Assembly: GCA_026122225.1 (NCBI GenBank)
Contig: JANEZZ010000522.1
Location: 620,001-684,000, forward strand
Direction: 5' to 3'
Length of the DNA stretch: 64,000 nucleotides
From: Heloderma charlesbogerti
Taxonomy: Eukaryota; Chordata; Lepidosauria; Squamata; Helodermatidae
Shown here: piece by piece, positions 32,666-44,457 of the stretch
Layout: every line of letters starts with the position of its first letter
Numbering within the stretch: the stretch's first letter is position 1
Notes under the pieces: generated by a model
What the model was told of the DNA's origin: nothing
What the model saw: the letters and a program-made list of their open reading frames with translations, nothing else
The model's database searches: none
Translations under genes and position numbers: made by a program

Positions 32666-32892
32666 AGGGCTCTCAGATGGAGGGCTCCTAGTGCTACCAA
32701 TGAGAAGGCATTGTTCAGCTATTGCATCTTTTCTTTCTTAACGGACTATCTGCTGTAAGAGAAAACGTGGAAGAAGTGGTAAGAAAACATGGGAGGGTTA
32801 CAGTTGGAAGATGAAGTTGTCTGGACCTCTTATAAAATTCTGTGAAGGATGCAGGACCATAGTACCATAAAAGCCTAGTCTGCAAGCACCCA
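32666..32892. repeat. Nonautonomous DNA element, GGGTGCTTCCAGATGGAGG family
   Basis: Starts AGGGCTCTCAGATGGAGGGC and ends GTCTGCAAGCACCC. Shares GCTATTGCATCTTTTC, GGAGGGTTACAG and GGAAGATG with 48257-48470 and 55657-55900. Confidence 0.7.
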
Positions 32893-32930
32893 TAAACAGG
32901 AACTATCATTCCTCCCAATTCTAGGTAGAG

Positions 32931-33057
32931 CAGGGGTGGGCAACTTGTGGCCCTCTCGATATTTTGGCCTACAACTCCCATAATGCCTCACCCTCAGCTA
33001 TGGCTGATGGAAGTTATAGGCCAAAACATTGGGAGGGCCACGATTCGCCCACCTCTG
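32931..33057. repeat. Palindromic DNA element (TACAACTCCCAT family)
   Basis: GGGGTGGGCAACTTGTGGCC at the left mirrors GGCCACGATTCGCCCACC at the right. The inner arms are GGCCTACAACTCCCATAATG and its counterpart. Confidence 0.8.
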
Positions 33058-33279
33058 AGGCAGAGAATGCCCACTGCTTACCTTAGCCTACATAAGAGCC
33101 CTTTTAAATCAGTGGCTCTTACCAAGCAAATATCACCAAATTATCAAAATATTTTCCTAGACTACCAATGACAATGCACTGACTGTATAAACCAGCATGA
33201 GGAATGACCTTGTGAAAAGCATGTGTGTGGCATTCTCCTTGGGTGCATTGGTCAAAGCATGTAGTTGGGTGCATTTGCC

Positions 33280-33500
33280 AAAAATATTCCCAACCATTTA
33301 TATCCCACTGATCGTCCCAGGAGCTCAGGGCGCCATACAACATGGGACCCTCTCCTTTTCTCCTCACAACAGCACAGCGATCAGGCTGAGAGATTTTAAT
33401 TTTGCCCAAGGCTACAATGAGCTTCCAATGAGCTTCGAGGGCAGTTAGGGATTTGAAACAGGATTCCCCATGTCCAAAACCAACTGCACTGCACTGGCTT
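33280..33500 (-). repeat. Diverged MIR-type SINE
   Basis: Plus-strand text follows the order of the MIR copy at 15296: TTTATATCCCACTGAT, GGAGCTCAGGGCGCCATAC, TTCTCCTCACAACA, ATTTTGCCCAAGG, ATGAGCTTC, GGGATTTGAAACAGGATT and CACTGGCTT. Worn, reverse-oriented. Confidence 0.6.
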
Positions 33501-34188
33501 CCAGGCCACACAGCACTGAAAGTAGTCCTCACAGCCTGGAGATACCTTAAGAGCAGAACATTCTGGGCAGCCCATGGGAAGATGGCTTCCAGCTCCTAAC
33601 AACAGCAATGCCTGCAGGCCAAGTGAAGGGAAGTCTGAAAAGCCCTACCTCTGGCAGCAGGGAGTGAATTAAACACAGCTCAGCTGACATGATGAAAACT
33701 TCTGGGAGAATGCCAGCAGCTACACAGATATATAACAGATATATCAGGAGCCATAAAAGTCTATTTCTGAGAAAAGGAAACACTGTTTAACCAAATATCC
33801 CAAATTCGGTGAAATAGCATGCAAAACGCATGCATTTGTATATATTTGCACAAAGTTACTGGATAAAGTAAATAAAGACTTCCACATTTGGTGGGCTGCA
33901 TTTTGTTTTTTGGGCAGACCTTCAGAGGATGATGCCCTGGAGAGAAAAACAGAACAGACATGTGATGTAAAAGCTGCTTGGGGTGAAGAAACTCCACCCC
34001 TCAAATTACTAAAGACCAGAACTGGAACGTCAGCTACCTGAACCTTTAAATAGAAATTTTGTCTGGCTATGTTTTATCTGAACCTTTTGTAGCGATGTGG
34101 GTTTTCCAGAAAATTCTGAATCAAATATGTTCCTAAGCAAATCAAGGTAATTTGCATAGGTAGATTTGCATCATAAATTCTTGGAGTT

Positions 34189-34210
34189 GCATCAGAAAAT
34201 TTTCTGATGC
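34189..34210. repeat. 22-bp perfect palindrome
   Basis: GCATCAGAAAA followed immediately by its exact reverse complement TTTTCTGATGC, with no loop. Confidence 0.85.
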
Positions 34211-34355
34211 CCTAGAGAGTGATCTAATTCAGCATGTTTATTTTACTTGTATTTAGTAAACAAAGCTAAAAAAGCACCCCATCTTATTTTTTGTTCTAAG
34301 ACACCACAAATATTTGATCTGAAATATTTGAGGGGGGAAATTAAAGTACACTTAG

Positions 34356-34790
34356 GGCGCAATCCTATGGGGATAGTTGGCCGCCTCCGAACTCGGAGGC
34401 GGCCAACTATCCAATGCAGGGCAGGCAGAGCACAGAGGGGATCCTCCCCTCTGTGCTCTGGCCACCCTGCATTTGCAGCTAAACAGCTGATTTTGTCTGT
34501 CTAGGTGGGGATGTCAGAGCAGTGGGAGAGGCCAGATGGCACATAGGAAGTGTCGTAATGACGCTTCTGCGGTCTCCTCCCCTCCGCTGGGAATGCCCCC
34601 TCTTCACCCGTTCCATGCTGCACTTGAGTGCAGAGATGGGGATGAACCACGCAGTCTATGAGGTGGCAGGGGAGGAGGCAGGGAATGAGGTTTCTGGTAA
34701 CTGAGCTCGGAGCCCTGGCTCCAAGCTCAGTTCCCAGAAACCGAAAAATCCTATGGCCATCTAGACACTGTCCCTTAATGTGATTTAAAT
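34356..34790. repeat. GC-rich foldback element with two internal perfect hairpins
   Basis: Hairpin 1 is 34371-34390 against 34393-34412, 20-bp perfect arms with a 2-nt loop. Hairpin 2 is 34426-34441 against 34445-34460, 16-bp perfect arms with a 3-nt loop. Outside them, GCGCAATCCTATGG at the left is answered by AAAAATCCTATGGCC at the right. Relatives lie at 25910 and 39945. Confidence 0.65.
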
Positions 34791-35394
34791 GTTATATTAT
34801 GTAGAAACTATTGTAATACTTGTGAAAGAATTAAGAACAATAGCATGTACTTCTGTTACATTGTTTAAATTTAAGGGAAAAAAACAAAAGGTACTGAAAA
34901 CTGTTGACACTAATAAATTTTAGCAACCCAAAGAACTTTTTACAACTTGTACAATAATTAAAAACCAGTTAATCATTCCTGATGAACTCTTGGCTGTTTT
35001 TATCCCCCTCTCTCACCCCCATTATAAATCAGTGACATATAGGTAGGTACTCTCACATATTTGCTAGGGCTAATCACCTGAAAAGCATTAATTACAACTT
35101 TGAAACTGCCAAGTTTGCCAAATAGTGTTTTTGCCATTGGCATCCATTCATTGTTACTAATGAACTTCCGAAACAAAAACAAAATTGCAGACTAAAAACC
35201 TGTGTTTTGAAAATGAAATCGGCTCTTGAAGACCTTAAGACTTCTTTCTCACTGCAACCCTAGAACTAACTATAAACTCTACTCTTCTTTCTAGGGATGA
35301 GTCAGCTCTTATGTCCCATACTGTAGTCTACTAAGGGCTGCTTCACAGATGATAAATATCCTACACAAATACCACATCCATGCAGGAAACACTG

Positions 35395-35512
35395 GGGTAT
35401 GTATGATTTGGACTACAATCCCCATATTCCTTGACCATTGGCCATGCTGGCTCAAGCTAATGGGAGTTGTAGTCCAAAACAGCTGGAGGGCACTAGGTTG
35501 CCTATCCCTGAA
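35395..35512. repeat. Palindromic DNA element (TACAACTCCCAT family)
   Basis: TTGGACTACAATCCCCAT pairs with ATGGGAGTTGTAGTCC-type text. The right end is GGGCACTAGGTTGCCTATCC; the left end is eroded. Confidence 0.75.
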
Positions 35513-36819
35513 ATAGTGTATATATGGTAGAGATCCACTATCATGTGCACCGCATGCAAATGTGCCCATTTCGTTGTGTGCACATATACCTATCCCTCAG
35601 AAACCCAGTCATCCACACTAAAAACAGCATAAACGTTCCCTTTCTAAGTCCTTCCACATGGAGTTGGAACATTCCATACACTCCTCCAGAGGTTATACTG
35701 AAAGCCAGCAACTGAGTTTACCGCTGAATTCTGCTTTGAGGTAACACACTATAGGTAAGCAAATATCTAGCAAAGTGCAACTACCTCTAGCATAATGTTA
35801 GGTCTGATGGCAACTATTGTGAGATAAAACTAGTTTACTTCAGGGTAGAAAATGACAAGCACACGTTCATACAAACTCTCACCCCACATTCAGACCAGCC
35901 CCTCGTGCCACTGACTCATTGGGTGGGGCAGACTGAAACAGAAGCCCAGTCATGGCAACTGTTTCCTGATTTGTTGTTTCTTCGTTCTGTATGAGCTGGC
36001 CCACTAACAACAGGCAAGCTTGAACCATTCTGATATGGATTTATGTGTTTCCCTCGACCACAACACTGAGATCTGTGACATGGGAGCACACATGATGAGG
36101 GAGATCCGCGACTAGATCATCTCCCAATTTTAGCCCCATTCAGACTCCCCTCTGCATGCATGGACAGTAAGGGAGCAGAACAAGGGGGAACCTGGAGAAA
36201 AACGAGGCTATTGTTTTTTGTTTTTTTTTAAATTAAAAGCAGCCACATGGGGCGTAAATTGAATTGGGTTAGGAGTGCTGGGGGTGGGTTTAAGCCTTTC
36301 CCCAATGCCATTTCTCTGATTGAAATTATCTCTTCAAGCTTCTGTTAACTTCACAGGGGAAAACACAGGTACAGTATAATATAGCATCAACCCAACCAAG
36401 CAAATAAAATAATTTGAATGTTATGGTTTTGCATATCCAGACTTAGCATCCAGTTGCTTGAATATAGAGGTTGCTGCTATGAAAATAATGATGGGTTGTT
36501 TCACCCACTTTCCCCACTACATGGTGTATCTCTCAGTCCAGGTGCAAATATTGCAAAGCCAGTAAATACACTAACTTCCTAAAGTATGCACCTGGACTGA
36601 AAAATCTATGACACACGTGCCTTTTCCAAACACAATATTTCTGTAATGGGGAGGGGGGACCAAAGAGTGAAAGGATTCTATGTCAATTGGACCTTCCAGG
36701 AGGGAGACAGGGTCCAGGTCCCTTTTGGTAATAACACTGCAGAGAAGCTGGACGTTTATGCCTAGTGTCACAGAAACCTTGAAATACAGCAGATATGGGC
36801 CAAAGCAAATGTTTCTTGT

Positions 36820-37013
36820 AAAGATGTAGGTAGCAGCTACATCTTTTTTTCCTTTTTACTCTAGAATAAACACAGAAGGCCTGATCTGGATCAGGACCAC
36901 AACAGGGGGGAAGGGTTGAAAGCCCCCTACCCCCCACACCACAGTCCTGATCCAGATCAGTGGCCCTGCACTTACTCTAGAATAAAAAAAAGACATAGCT
37001 GCTAGCTACATCT
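36820..37013. repeat. Long foldback (inverted repeat) of about 190 bp
   Basis: The left arm contains GTAGGTAGCAGCTACATC, TTACTCTAGAATAAA and CTGATCTGGATCAGGAC. The right arm answers in mirrored order with GTCCTGATCCAGATCAG (17-bp exact), TTACTCTAGAATAAA-type text and GCTGCTAGCTACATC. The spacer is about 55 bp and C-rich. Confidence 0.75.
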
Positions 37014-38038
37014 ATCATGTGCTTTGGGTCTAAGAAACTAAACCAGCGATTAATTTGGAAAACATTCTGTAAAGAGACTTCCAATGCAATGAGAATCTAA
37101 GGAAATTCTCAAAGCAACTGAGTTACCGAAGCTGAAGAGTCATAAGAGTTGCCCCATGACAGATATGCTGGTGGAACTCCCCAGATACACTGGGAGCTAA
37201 ACTACACGCGACTCTGAATATGCAGCATGCAGTTCTAGAACCACTTGCAGTTATATAGCTGCCATAAACACCGGTAGCACTTCAGTAACCAATTACTGAC
37301 AAGCACTATAAATGCAGGTAGCATAGCATCGGCATTGTTAATTCCTGTTGGGTTACACAACAGGAGCTATTACTGCTCTGATGCATGAGCGTTTTGATGA
37401 CAAAAGGCGCATCTACAACTCCACCGATAAGGTAGCCCGATCCATTTAGTTTTGCTGTTATCCCTCTCATGATGTAAATCCCTGTACAAGAGAATGTATC
37501 TGTACAACCAGTACCTCCGATTATCAGTGGTGTCAGGCTTCCTACTGTGTGCCAGGTGGACTTATGACTTGGCTCATTTTTCCCCCTGAAAAGTATAAGC
37601 CCTATACTTGTGCCCGGTGCCACAGGGACTGCTGGGCAGAGGAGGGAATTGCAGGCAGTTAGAACTAACCACACCAGCACCACAGCCTAGAATCTTCCTG
37701 GTCCTGGGAATCAGGTGATCCCAGAGAGCCAGTCCCATGAAACTCCCTACTATAAGCTTCCTGGATTGGCTGCATTCCCACAGTCTGAGCAATGTGTTGC
37801 CAAGAGGGGACATCTGGCTTTCCCCTGCATGCTGTGCTTGAGCACCTCATTGATATATATAGCCTAGAAGAAGGGAGAGTTTGCTCTGCTCTGCCCTACC
37901 TTAACAGTGTGACAACAGAATGGATTCTTTTCCTTGAATCTCTGGGCATGTCCACACCCGTGCATTCCTGAGGAGAGCTCAGCTGGCTTTGTTTCCAAGG
38001 GTGCTACTGGACTGCACTGTCATACAACTGTGGGGGAA

Positions 38039-38075
38039 AGTTTTCACAAGCACTTTCCAAGTGCTTGTGAAAACT
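38039..38075. repeat. Perfect hairpin (17-bp arms, 3-nt loop)
   Basis: AGTTTTCACAAGCACTT at 38039-38055 is exactly complementary to 38059-38075; the loop is TCC. Confidence 0.85.
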
Positions 38076-38539
38076 GTGTGACCCATGGCGAGGAGGGGGG
38101 CAAGCTGGCTAAGCCCTATGCCTCCCTTTTCCTGGGCTATGGCTGACAGCTGGTCACTCCTACTGCACTTGTAGCCCAGTACCAAGGGCAATAAAGGCTT
38201 GAAACTGGCTGTTCCACAAAAAAGTATCACAGAGCTTCTAAAGGGGTCAGTGGTGGGGGAGTGAAGAACATTAAACTCAAGCTACTATTATAACCATCAA
38301 TTGAGGGTTGCTCCAGGCTCTCCCCACCCCTCCAGATTTGGATTACAGTATCTCATTGCCAGTGATATTGTATCTGTTTGTCTAAGGTTCAACATCTAGC
38401 ACTACAATTATTAGGAAATGGCAGTGAAACTGCTACAGGGAGAATGCACATGTGGGCTGTACATTATATCCAGAAACTCCAGCCACCTCGAGAGATCAAA
38501 TGCACATGGTCTGCAGCCATGCTGCTTCTTTGACCCTGT

Positions 38540-39070
38540 TTATACGTACATTGGGGCAGGGTGGTTAGGCTAACCATGCTGCTGGGTGGTTAGAGATAAC
38601 CACTGCGAGAGCCCCTGCCACACGTGCAGTTAACCATGGCCTGCAGCATGGTTAGCCTAACCACTCTTTAACCACCCTCCCTCCTACAGTCCTCCAACCA
38701 CTCCGTCATGCATCCCAGCAGCCTAGGCGGCTCACATGGCCATGACAGGAGTGGGGCTGCTGATGGCTGTTGGCAGCCATTTTTTTTCTTTCTGATTCCA
38801 TTACAGAACTAAGCAAGAAATAAATTAAAATGGCGGAAAACTTTGCAAACATCATTATATAGCTAAAATGTGCATTTGTGCAAGATCGCCATGCATGTTT
38901 TAGCAATATATATAACTATCTTGCAGCAGGTGGTTAGTGAGCATGGCTTGTGCATGGTTAATAAACCACTATGGTTGGGTCTGACCCCCGTTCAGACGTC
39001 ATGCTAGGCCACCATGGTTAGCTCGAAAGTCCTAACCATCATGGTTTGGTATGACGTCTGAATAGGCTCA
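38540..39070. repeat. Nested palindromic region rich in GGTTAG/CTAACC
   Basis: AGGGTGGTTAGGCTAACC is answered by GGTTAGCCTAACCACTC about 85 bp on. A second pair, TTCAGACGTCATGC with GGTATGACGTCTGAA, flanks the right part (38992-39063). Text resembles the element at 59740. Probably one or two nonautonomous DNA elements. Confidence 0.55.
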
Positions 39071-39944
39071 CTGTCTTTAAAATCCTAGCATACGGCTGCC
39101 CTTTAGGATCATTTAATTCACAATCACTTTTCCGTTCGTTTTCTTATTTAGCTCCACCTCGCCTCCCCCCAACCTGGCACCCTGCCAATGCTTGATCAGC
39201 TTTTAAACATTTGCAAATGGAAGAGGATGCCCTTCTCCCTGCCACTTTCACTCTTCCAGCACACACACCAGCTTATGCAGCTTTGAAAAGGGTTATTACA
39301 CACAGCTAGCATGTTCATTTAATTTTTTCAGAAACATTTCCTGCCATTTCCATTTCCTGCCACTTTAAATGCACACTAAAATGGTACTTCTACATTCCCA
39401 GTGGGGGGGAAGTTCTGTGCAGCTCCCCACCACCCACCCTCAAAGCACTCGTCCTCTGCAGTGCTAGCATCAGGGTCAAGCCCTGCATTTTCCACAAGAA
39501 AATGTGCCAAGGCAAAACAAGCAACTATTAGAATTCTGGTCTGTGAGAACTGTTGAGCTGGGCTCCAGACTTCTGAGTTGTAAGCCTGTTTGAGACATTC
39601 AAGCACACTGGCATTCTTCACTCCAAATATACAGAGCCTCACCAGTGGGGAACATACAGATTCTAATCTGAGGGCCACAGTGGACAATCAACAGAATTCA
39701 GTGGTAAAGCTTTTCTTGGACTGTACCACTTCCAGGGAGATTTTTAGAATCTTGTATGTTCCTTAAGGTCAAACACTTCCCGCTTTTGTAAAGCTAGCAA
39801 GCCAGGGAAAAAGTCCTCAGCCCTGTTTTCTCCCTTACATGCTCCTTTTGTGTCTGCAGGGATTGTTTCTCACAGGGGAGGAGTTAAGACATGCAGCCAC
39901 ATAGTCCAGGAAGAACTTATATCACCTGAATCTGCCGATTGCAT

Positions 39945-40392
39945 AAATGGGCTTGGAGGGAGCAATCCCACGGCCACTAGACAGTGGCTAGCCGGCCATA
40001 GTATATCTTGTTTTCTGGGAACTGACCTCGAAGCCCATGCTCCAAAGAACCCGACCTCCCCACACTTCAAAGAGCCCGAAGAACCGACCTCCCCCCACTT
40101 CCTCGCTGCCTCGCAAGAGGAGCATGGAGCGGCTAAAAAGGGGCAGGTCTGGGAGTGTTCCAGGGCGGGGAGGGCTGAAATGCCTGTACAACACATCCAA
40201 AGTGTTGTACAGCAGCCTCCTCCCCCACATGCCCCCCCCCCGCAGCTAAATAGCCAAAGTCAGCTGTCTAGCTGAAAATGAAAGGCAGGAGGAGTGCAGA
40301 GGGAATGATCCCCTCTGTGCGTCTCCTGCCCTGCATTGGATAGGCAGTCGTCTACGAGTTCAGAGGTGGCCACCTATCTGAATAGGTTTGTG
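39945..40392. repeat. GC-rich foldback element (relative of 34356-34790)
   Basis: The left end GGGAGCAATCCCACGG and the right end CCACCTATCTGAATAGGTT TGTGCCC carry the same words as the copies at 34 kb and 26 kb, including CCCTGCATTGGATAGG and AGCTAAATAGC. An open frame of 141 codons here is incidental. Confidence 0.5.
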
Positions 40393-40460
40393 CCCTCAGT
40401 GATTGCAAGTACAAAATCTGAAATAATCTGGAGTTAAATAATCTATCTGCAAAGGGATGG

Positions 40461-40632
40461 ATGTGCCTGATCTCGTCTGATCTCAGAAGCTAAGCAGGGT
40501 CAGCCCTGGTTAGGACTTGGATGGAAGACCTCCTTGGAATCAGGCTTCCTGCACTGAGCAGGGGGTTGGACTTGATGGTCTTGTAGGCCCCTTCTAACCC
40601 TATGATTCTATGATCTATGAATTCTATGATCT
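40461..40632 (+). repeat. 5S-rRNA-derived SINE with CR1-like tail
   Basis: 40472-40540 reads like the internal control region of 5S rRNA: GATCTCGTCTGATCTC, AGAAGCTAAGCAGGGTC and TGGTTAGGACTTGGATGG. It is followed by GGGTTGGACTTGATGGTC, CTTCTAACCCTATGATTC and a repeated ATTCTATGATCTATGA end, the hallmark of the CR1 LINE 3' terminus. A 5S head fused to a CR1 tail makes it a SINE3-type element rather than a 5S gene. Confidence 0.85.
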
Positions 40633-41655
40633 ACTGGAGGAAAGCATGGACAGAAATATGGGAGACGGGAGCTCCCAATTCATTTCCACCCCCTCCAAGA
40701 TGGAAGCCAATTCTCTTTTCACAAAACATTAGGTAGAACAACATACAGCTTTAAGCTATACGGAGCTGCATATATTTATATTTCAGCAATGTCAAAAGGC
40801 ACCTCCCAGGTGATCTAGCATCACTGTTATAGGGTGCACTGAACAAATAGGAACTTCCTGCTACAACACACCCTGCCTGAAGGAATCTCTTGTCTCTGCC
40901 CTACCGTTCCTGCTCCTCTGGCTGAATATGGGAGGTGCCTCTGATCAGTCAGTCACTACTCTGCTGTATATGGAAAGTTCCTGGCCATCCCTCAGGATTG
41001 GTGCCTGCTGCAATGCAACAAGCACTTTCTGCTTACGATCTCCACAGCTCCTTTGCAGGGAAAACACCCCAGCTGAGGTCTGGATGTAACAGCCCAAAGG
41101 AGAGAGGGATTAAAATGCCACCAGAGCATCCTACAGATGCTTTCCTCTACAAGGCGAAAAGGAAATTTACACAGTCAGTTCAAAGGGTTCTATCTGGACT
41201 ATCAGTATATCCTACAACTGAGAGGCATAGCAGAGATTAGCTCAAACTGTGAGCCAGGGCAGGCCCTATCATTAGGCAAAGTGAGGAGGCCTCCTCAGGT
41301 GACAGATGCTTGGGAAAGGAACAGCAGCAAGGTGCTGGAGGACAGAGTTGTATGTACCATGTATGTATGTCTGCTCCGGTTCCCCTAAGCTAGCCTGGTG
41401 TACCCAGGTGTGGCTTTTATATATGAAATGGCGTGGAGGGAGCCCTCCTGTCTGTTGTCTCAGACAGCAAGGTATTTTGGGCTGGCCCTTGCTACCTCAT
41501 GCAAGACAGTGGGCCAGTTTGCATGACACAACAGCCCATCATGGGTTAATTTACCTGTGAGGAGCTGCGCTGCATGCTGGATGCCATTAGGAATGTGCAA
41601 GCTCTGGCCAGGGCACGCCTTAGTTTGTCCTGTTATTTCAACCCAGGTGCCTGGA

Positions 41656-41738
41656 GGTTATTTGAGGGTTAAACAACCATTGCCTAACCCTAAAACAGAA
41701 CATAGGTTCTGTGAGGGTTGTTTAACCCTCAAATAACC
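41656..41738. repeat. Inverted repeat with 23-bp perfect arms
   Basis: Arm 41656-41678 (GGTTATTTGAGGG...AACC) is exactly complementary to 41716-41738; the spacer is 37 bp. Probably the core of a nonautonomous DNA element. Confidence 0.8.
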
Positions 41739-41792
41739 CCCGGCCACCAGATGTGGATGACACCAAAACCTGGGGCTTTTAAGCAATCCTTT

Positions 41793-42297
41793 CCAGATTC
41801 TGCAATTTCTTAAGAAATCTACCTTCTCCTTCCTGCTCAGGGAAGCTCCCTCTGGTTCCTGCTTTGGCCTGCCCACCCTCCTCCAGAGCATTGTACATCA
41901 GCTGGCACCCACCCAGATCCACTTCCAGCCATACAGATGAGGGGTGAAGGAGAGTACAGTACCCGATTGGAAAGAGATTGTCCCCCCATACACACAGCAC
42001 ACCTGAGCAGCTTTCCCAGAGACTGTCTTTGAGAGAGAGAGGGAGAAAAGCTAAAGTAGCCATGTTGATCACAAGAGCGTTTCCAAAATCTATGTGGCTT
42101 TATTCGGCCAACCAGAAGATTACCGCCCACCCCCCAAACCTGCAAGCTTTCAAGATCCCCAGATCTCTTCTCCAGGCAAGATATTGTCAAAGTTGGGGGA
42201 AATGGGAAGAAAAAAATGGACTCCCTCCCCATATGTTTTTAGCCCAAATCCTTGCCAACAGTGAAGAAAACCCCATGAACTAACAGCCTGAGGCAAT
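41793..42297. repeat. Direct repeat copy A (about 500 bp; copy B at 44458-44950)
   Basis: Colinear with 44458-44950 throughout: TAAGAAATCTACCTTC, the long shared core from GGTTCCTGCTTTGGCC to CACACCTGAGCAGC, then CTTTATT-GCCAACCAGAAG, GATCCCCAGATCTCTTCT, and AACAGCCTGAGGCAA at the end. Parts of the core appear about 95% identical by eye; the rest is looser. Confidence 0.85.
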
Positions 42298-42547
42298 ACA
42301 CACACCCCACACGTAATTTCACCACATGTTGCAGCGCCCTGAGGGCCAGTTAACAGGCTGTCATGTCCTGAAAACCAGGTCAGTGTTTGTTTGTTTTTAA
42401 AAATGCAACTATCTATCTGGCAGAGAAAAGAACGAAACCATTGAGTGTCTAGCACCTGTCCCCTGCTCTCCATGTCTGCTGCTAGTGATCCCCACTTCTC
42501 TTTTGCGCACCTATCTCCGTACCTTTTGTCAACCCAATCCTCTCCCA

Positions 42548-42592
42548 GAAAGAAAGAAAGAAAGAAAGAAAGGGAGGGAGGGAGGGAGGGAA
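42548..42592. repeat. (AAAG)n(GGGA)n microsatellite
   Basis: About six AAAG units passing into about five GGGA units. Confidence 0.9.
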
Positions 42593-42725
42593 GTGGACGG
42601 GTAACCTGAATGCTGGAAGCACAATAAATCTGGCAATATGTGCTGGTATCAGTTTGTATAGTTTGGTCTATGCAAATAATTTAGATTGGGGCGGAGACAT
42701 AAAACACTTGTTCTCCAGTGTATAA

Positions 42726-42817
42726 AGCAGCCTTCCTGAACCTGGGGCCTGCCAGTGGACTACACCTCCTATTATCTCCAGCCAGCATGGCCATTCACCA
42801 GATTGGGGAGGACTGGT
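42726..42817. repeat. Palindromic DNA element, degenerate copy
   Basis: CAGCCTTCCTGAACC, CCAGTGGACTACACCTCC and CAGCATGGCCATT are recognisable in family order. The right arm is largely lost. Confidence 0.55.
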
Positions 42818-43606
42818 ATAAAGCTTAAGTCTGGAGCACCCACCCTGTGTTTTTTGGAGCGTATTGCTTCTATTTAAATCAGGAAGATGTCTTGGCTCCA
42901 CAGCAACAGACAGATGAAATCAGGCCTCACCTTGATCAAGGTTCCCAACTGAAGCTACACTCTGACAATGCAACTGTCCCCCTCCCACTCCCCACATTCC
43001 ATGGGTGCATCCAGATATAACATGATTTGAGCCATGGGGCTACCCTGCAAGCACACTCATTCCATTCTGTACTAATCCTTTTCTCTCCAGGGTCAAGCTC
43101 AGGAAAATCCAGTCCGATGAGTTTGCAACAGCAGTACACTATGCACAGCACTGTTTGGCTGGTATCTGTGAGCTAGCAAATCAATTCTCTCCCCCTGCCC
43201 CATCCCCAGAACAATTCTTGCAACTCCTTTCATTTGATTTTTTTTTTAAATAAAGGTAACAAACAAATCTATACAATGAACAAACATACATGGGGCACTT
43301 TAAACATTAGGAAAAAGGTTAGACAGCCCATCTGAAACATGGTGGGGAGGGGAAATGACTGATAACTAAATCAGCTAGTACATATTTCTGTCATTTACAC
43401 TGACAAGGCAGGAAGAAGGTGAGCTCACTCTTGCAGAAGTCCACTGCAACCCAGTTTTAATATTATGTCTATATCCACCTTATCAGTACAGACAAGTCCC
43501 ATATGTTGTTCTCCTAGATTTGTGAGAAGGAAAAGCCACAAATTGCCACAATAAATCCAGAAAGGATAACAAACACCCATAAATTGCATCTAGCCATCCA
43601 AAGGCA

Positions 43607-43681
43607 TCTAATGCCGGCTGGGAATGATGGGAATTGCAGTCCAACACATCTAGAGGGCACCAGGTTGGAGAAGGCTGCTCT
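43607..43681. repeat. Palindromic DNA element, right half
   Basis: GGGAATGATGGGAATTGCAG, TCCAACACATCTAGAGGGC and CACCAGGTTGGAGAAGGC match the right arm of the family. Confidence 0.7.
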
Positions 43682-44005
43682 AGACCCATCAGAATACATA
43701 CAAAGAGAAGATGCTCACACAGCATCAGAACAAGCTAAACAGAAACTATTAGTCATCAAACATGGCTCTGTTAAGTCCATAGAATGTGGCCAGTTTTGGA
43801 TGTCAAGATAGCCCAAGTGAGATTTTTCCACTGATACCTCCAAAGTCTTTTCGGCTGTTTTATACAGAAGAACAATGGCTATGGCGTAAGTACACAGCGG
43901 CCTCTGGTATATCTCATGCAGACTAGTGCATGGCCAAAGAAATGGAGGTTTCTCTGCAAAAAGAAGTATGTCTACAAAACAAACCAAGAATGGTAACACA
44001 TTAAC

Positions 44006-44141
44006 CCAGCTTTCCCCAACCTGCTGCTCTCCAGATGTTTTTGACTATACCTCCCATAATCCCTGACTATTGGCTATGCTGACTGGGAATGACGGGAGTT
44101 GTAGCCCAACACATCTTGAGGGCACCAGGTTGGGGAAGGCC
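44006..44141. repeat. Palindromic DNA element (TACAACTCCCAT family), full length
   Basis: CTTTCCCCAACCTGCTGC at the left mirrors CAGGTTGGGGAAGGCC at the right. The arms meet near TTGGCTATGCTGACTGG. Confidence 0.8.
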
Positions 44142-44457
44142 ATGTTGTTAACCAATACAGAAGGAAAAATGGGTGCCCTTATGCGCAGCAAAGAAAGAGG
44201 GTCCCAGAGAGAGACCTTACCATTGCTTGTCCTCCCCAAAGTACCTTAGGATCACAAACCGCATCACCTGAAAACAACAAGGAACAGGTCCCAAGCAGTC
44301 TAGCAAATAATAAAGAGGCAAGCAGGAAAACAATCCTGATCTTTCTGTTCCTTTGGTCTCTTAGCCTGGAATCTCACCCACAATCTCAGTGCAGAAGGCA
44401 GAGTCATTCACAGGGCATCCTTGGATACTACAGCGGGCTGGCTTTGAAGCAGTGCTC

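Noticed and set aside
39850..40275. 141-codon plus-strand open frame with several overlapping frames
   Set aside because: It falls inside a GC-rich foldback element related to those at 26 and 34 kb. The frame is incidental.
40472..40540. Possible 5S rRNA gene
   Set aside because: Both ends of the 5S gene are missing and it runs directly into a CR1-like tail, so it is a SINE.
41779..42232. Similar minus-strand open frames here and at 44361-44839, looking like paralogous proteins
   Set aside because: They are in the two copies of the 500-bp direct repeat. Similarity extends through out-of-frame parts and different frames are open in each copy, so it is DNA-level duplication, not coding conservation.
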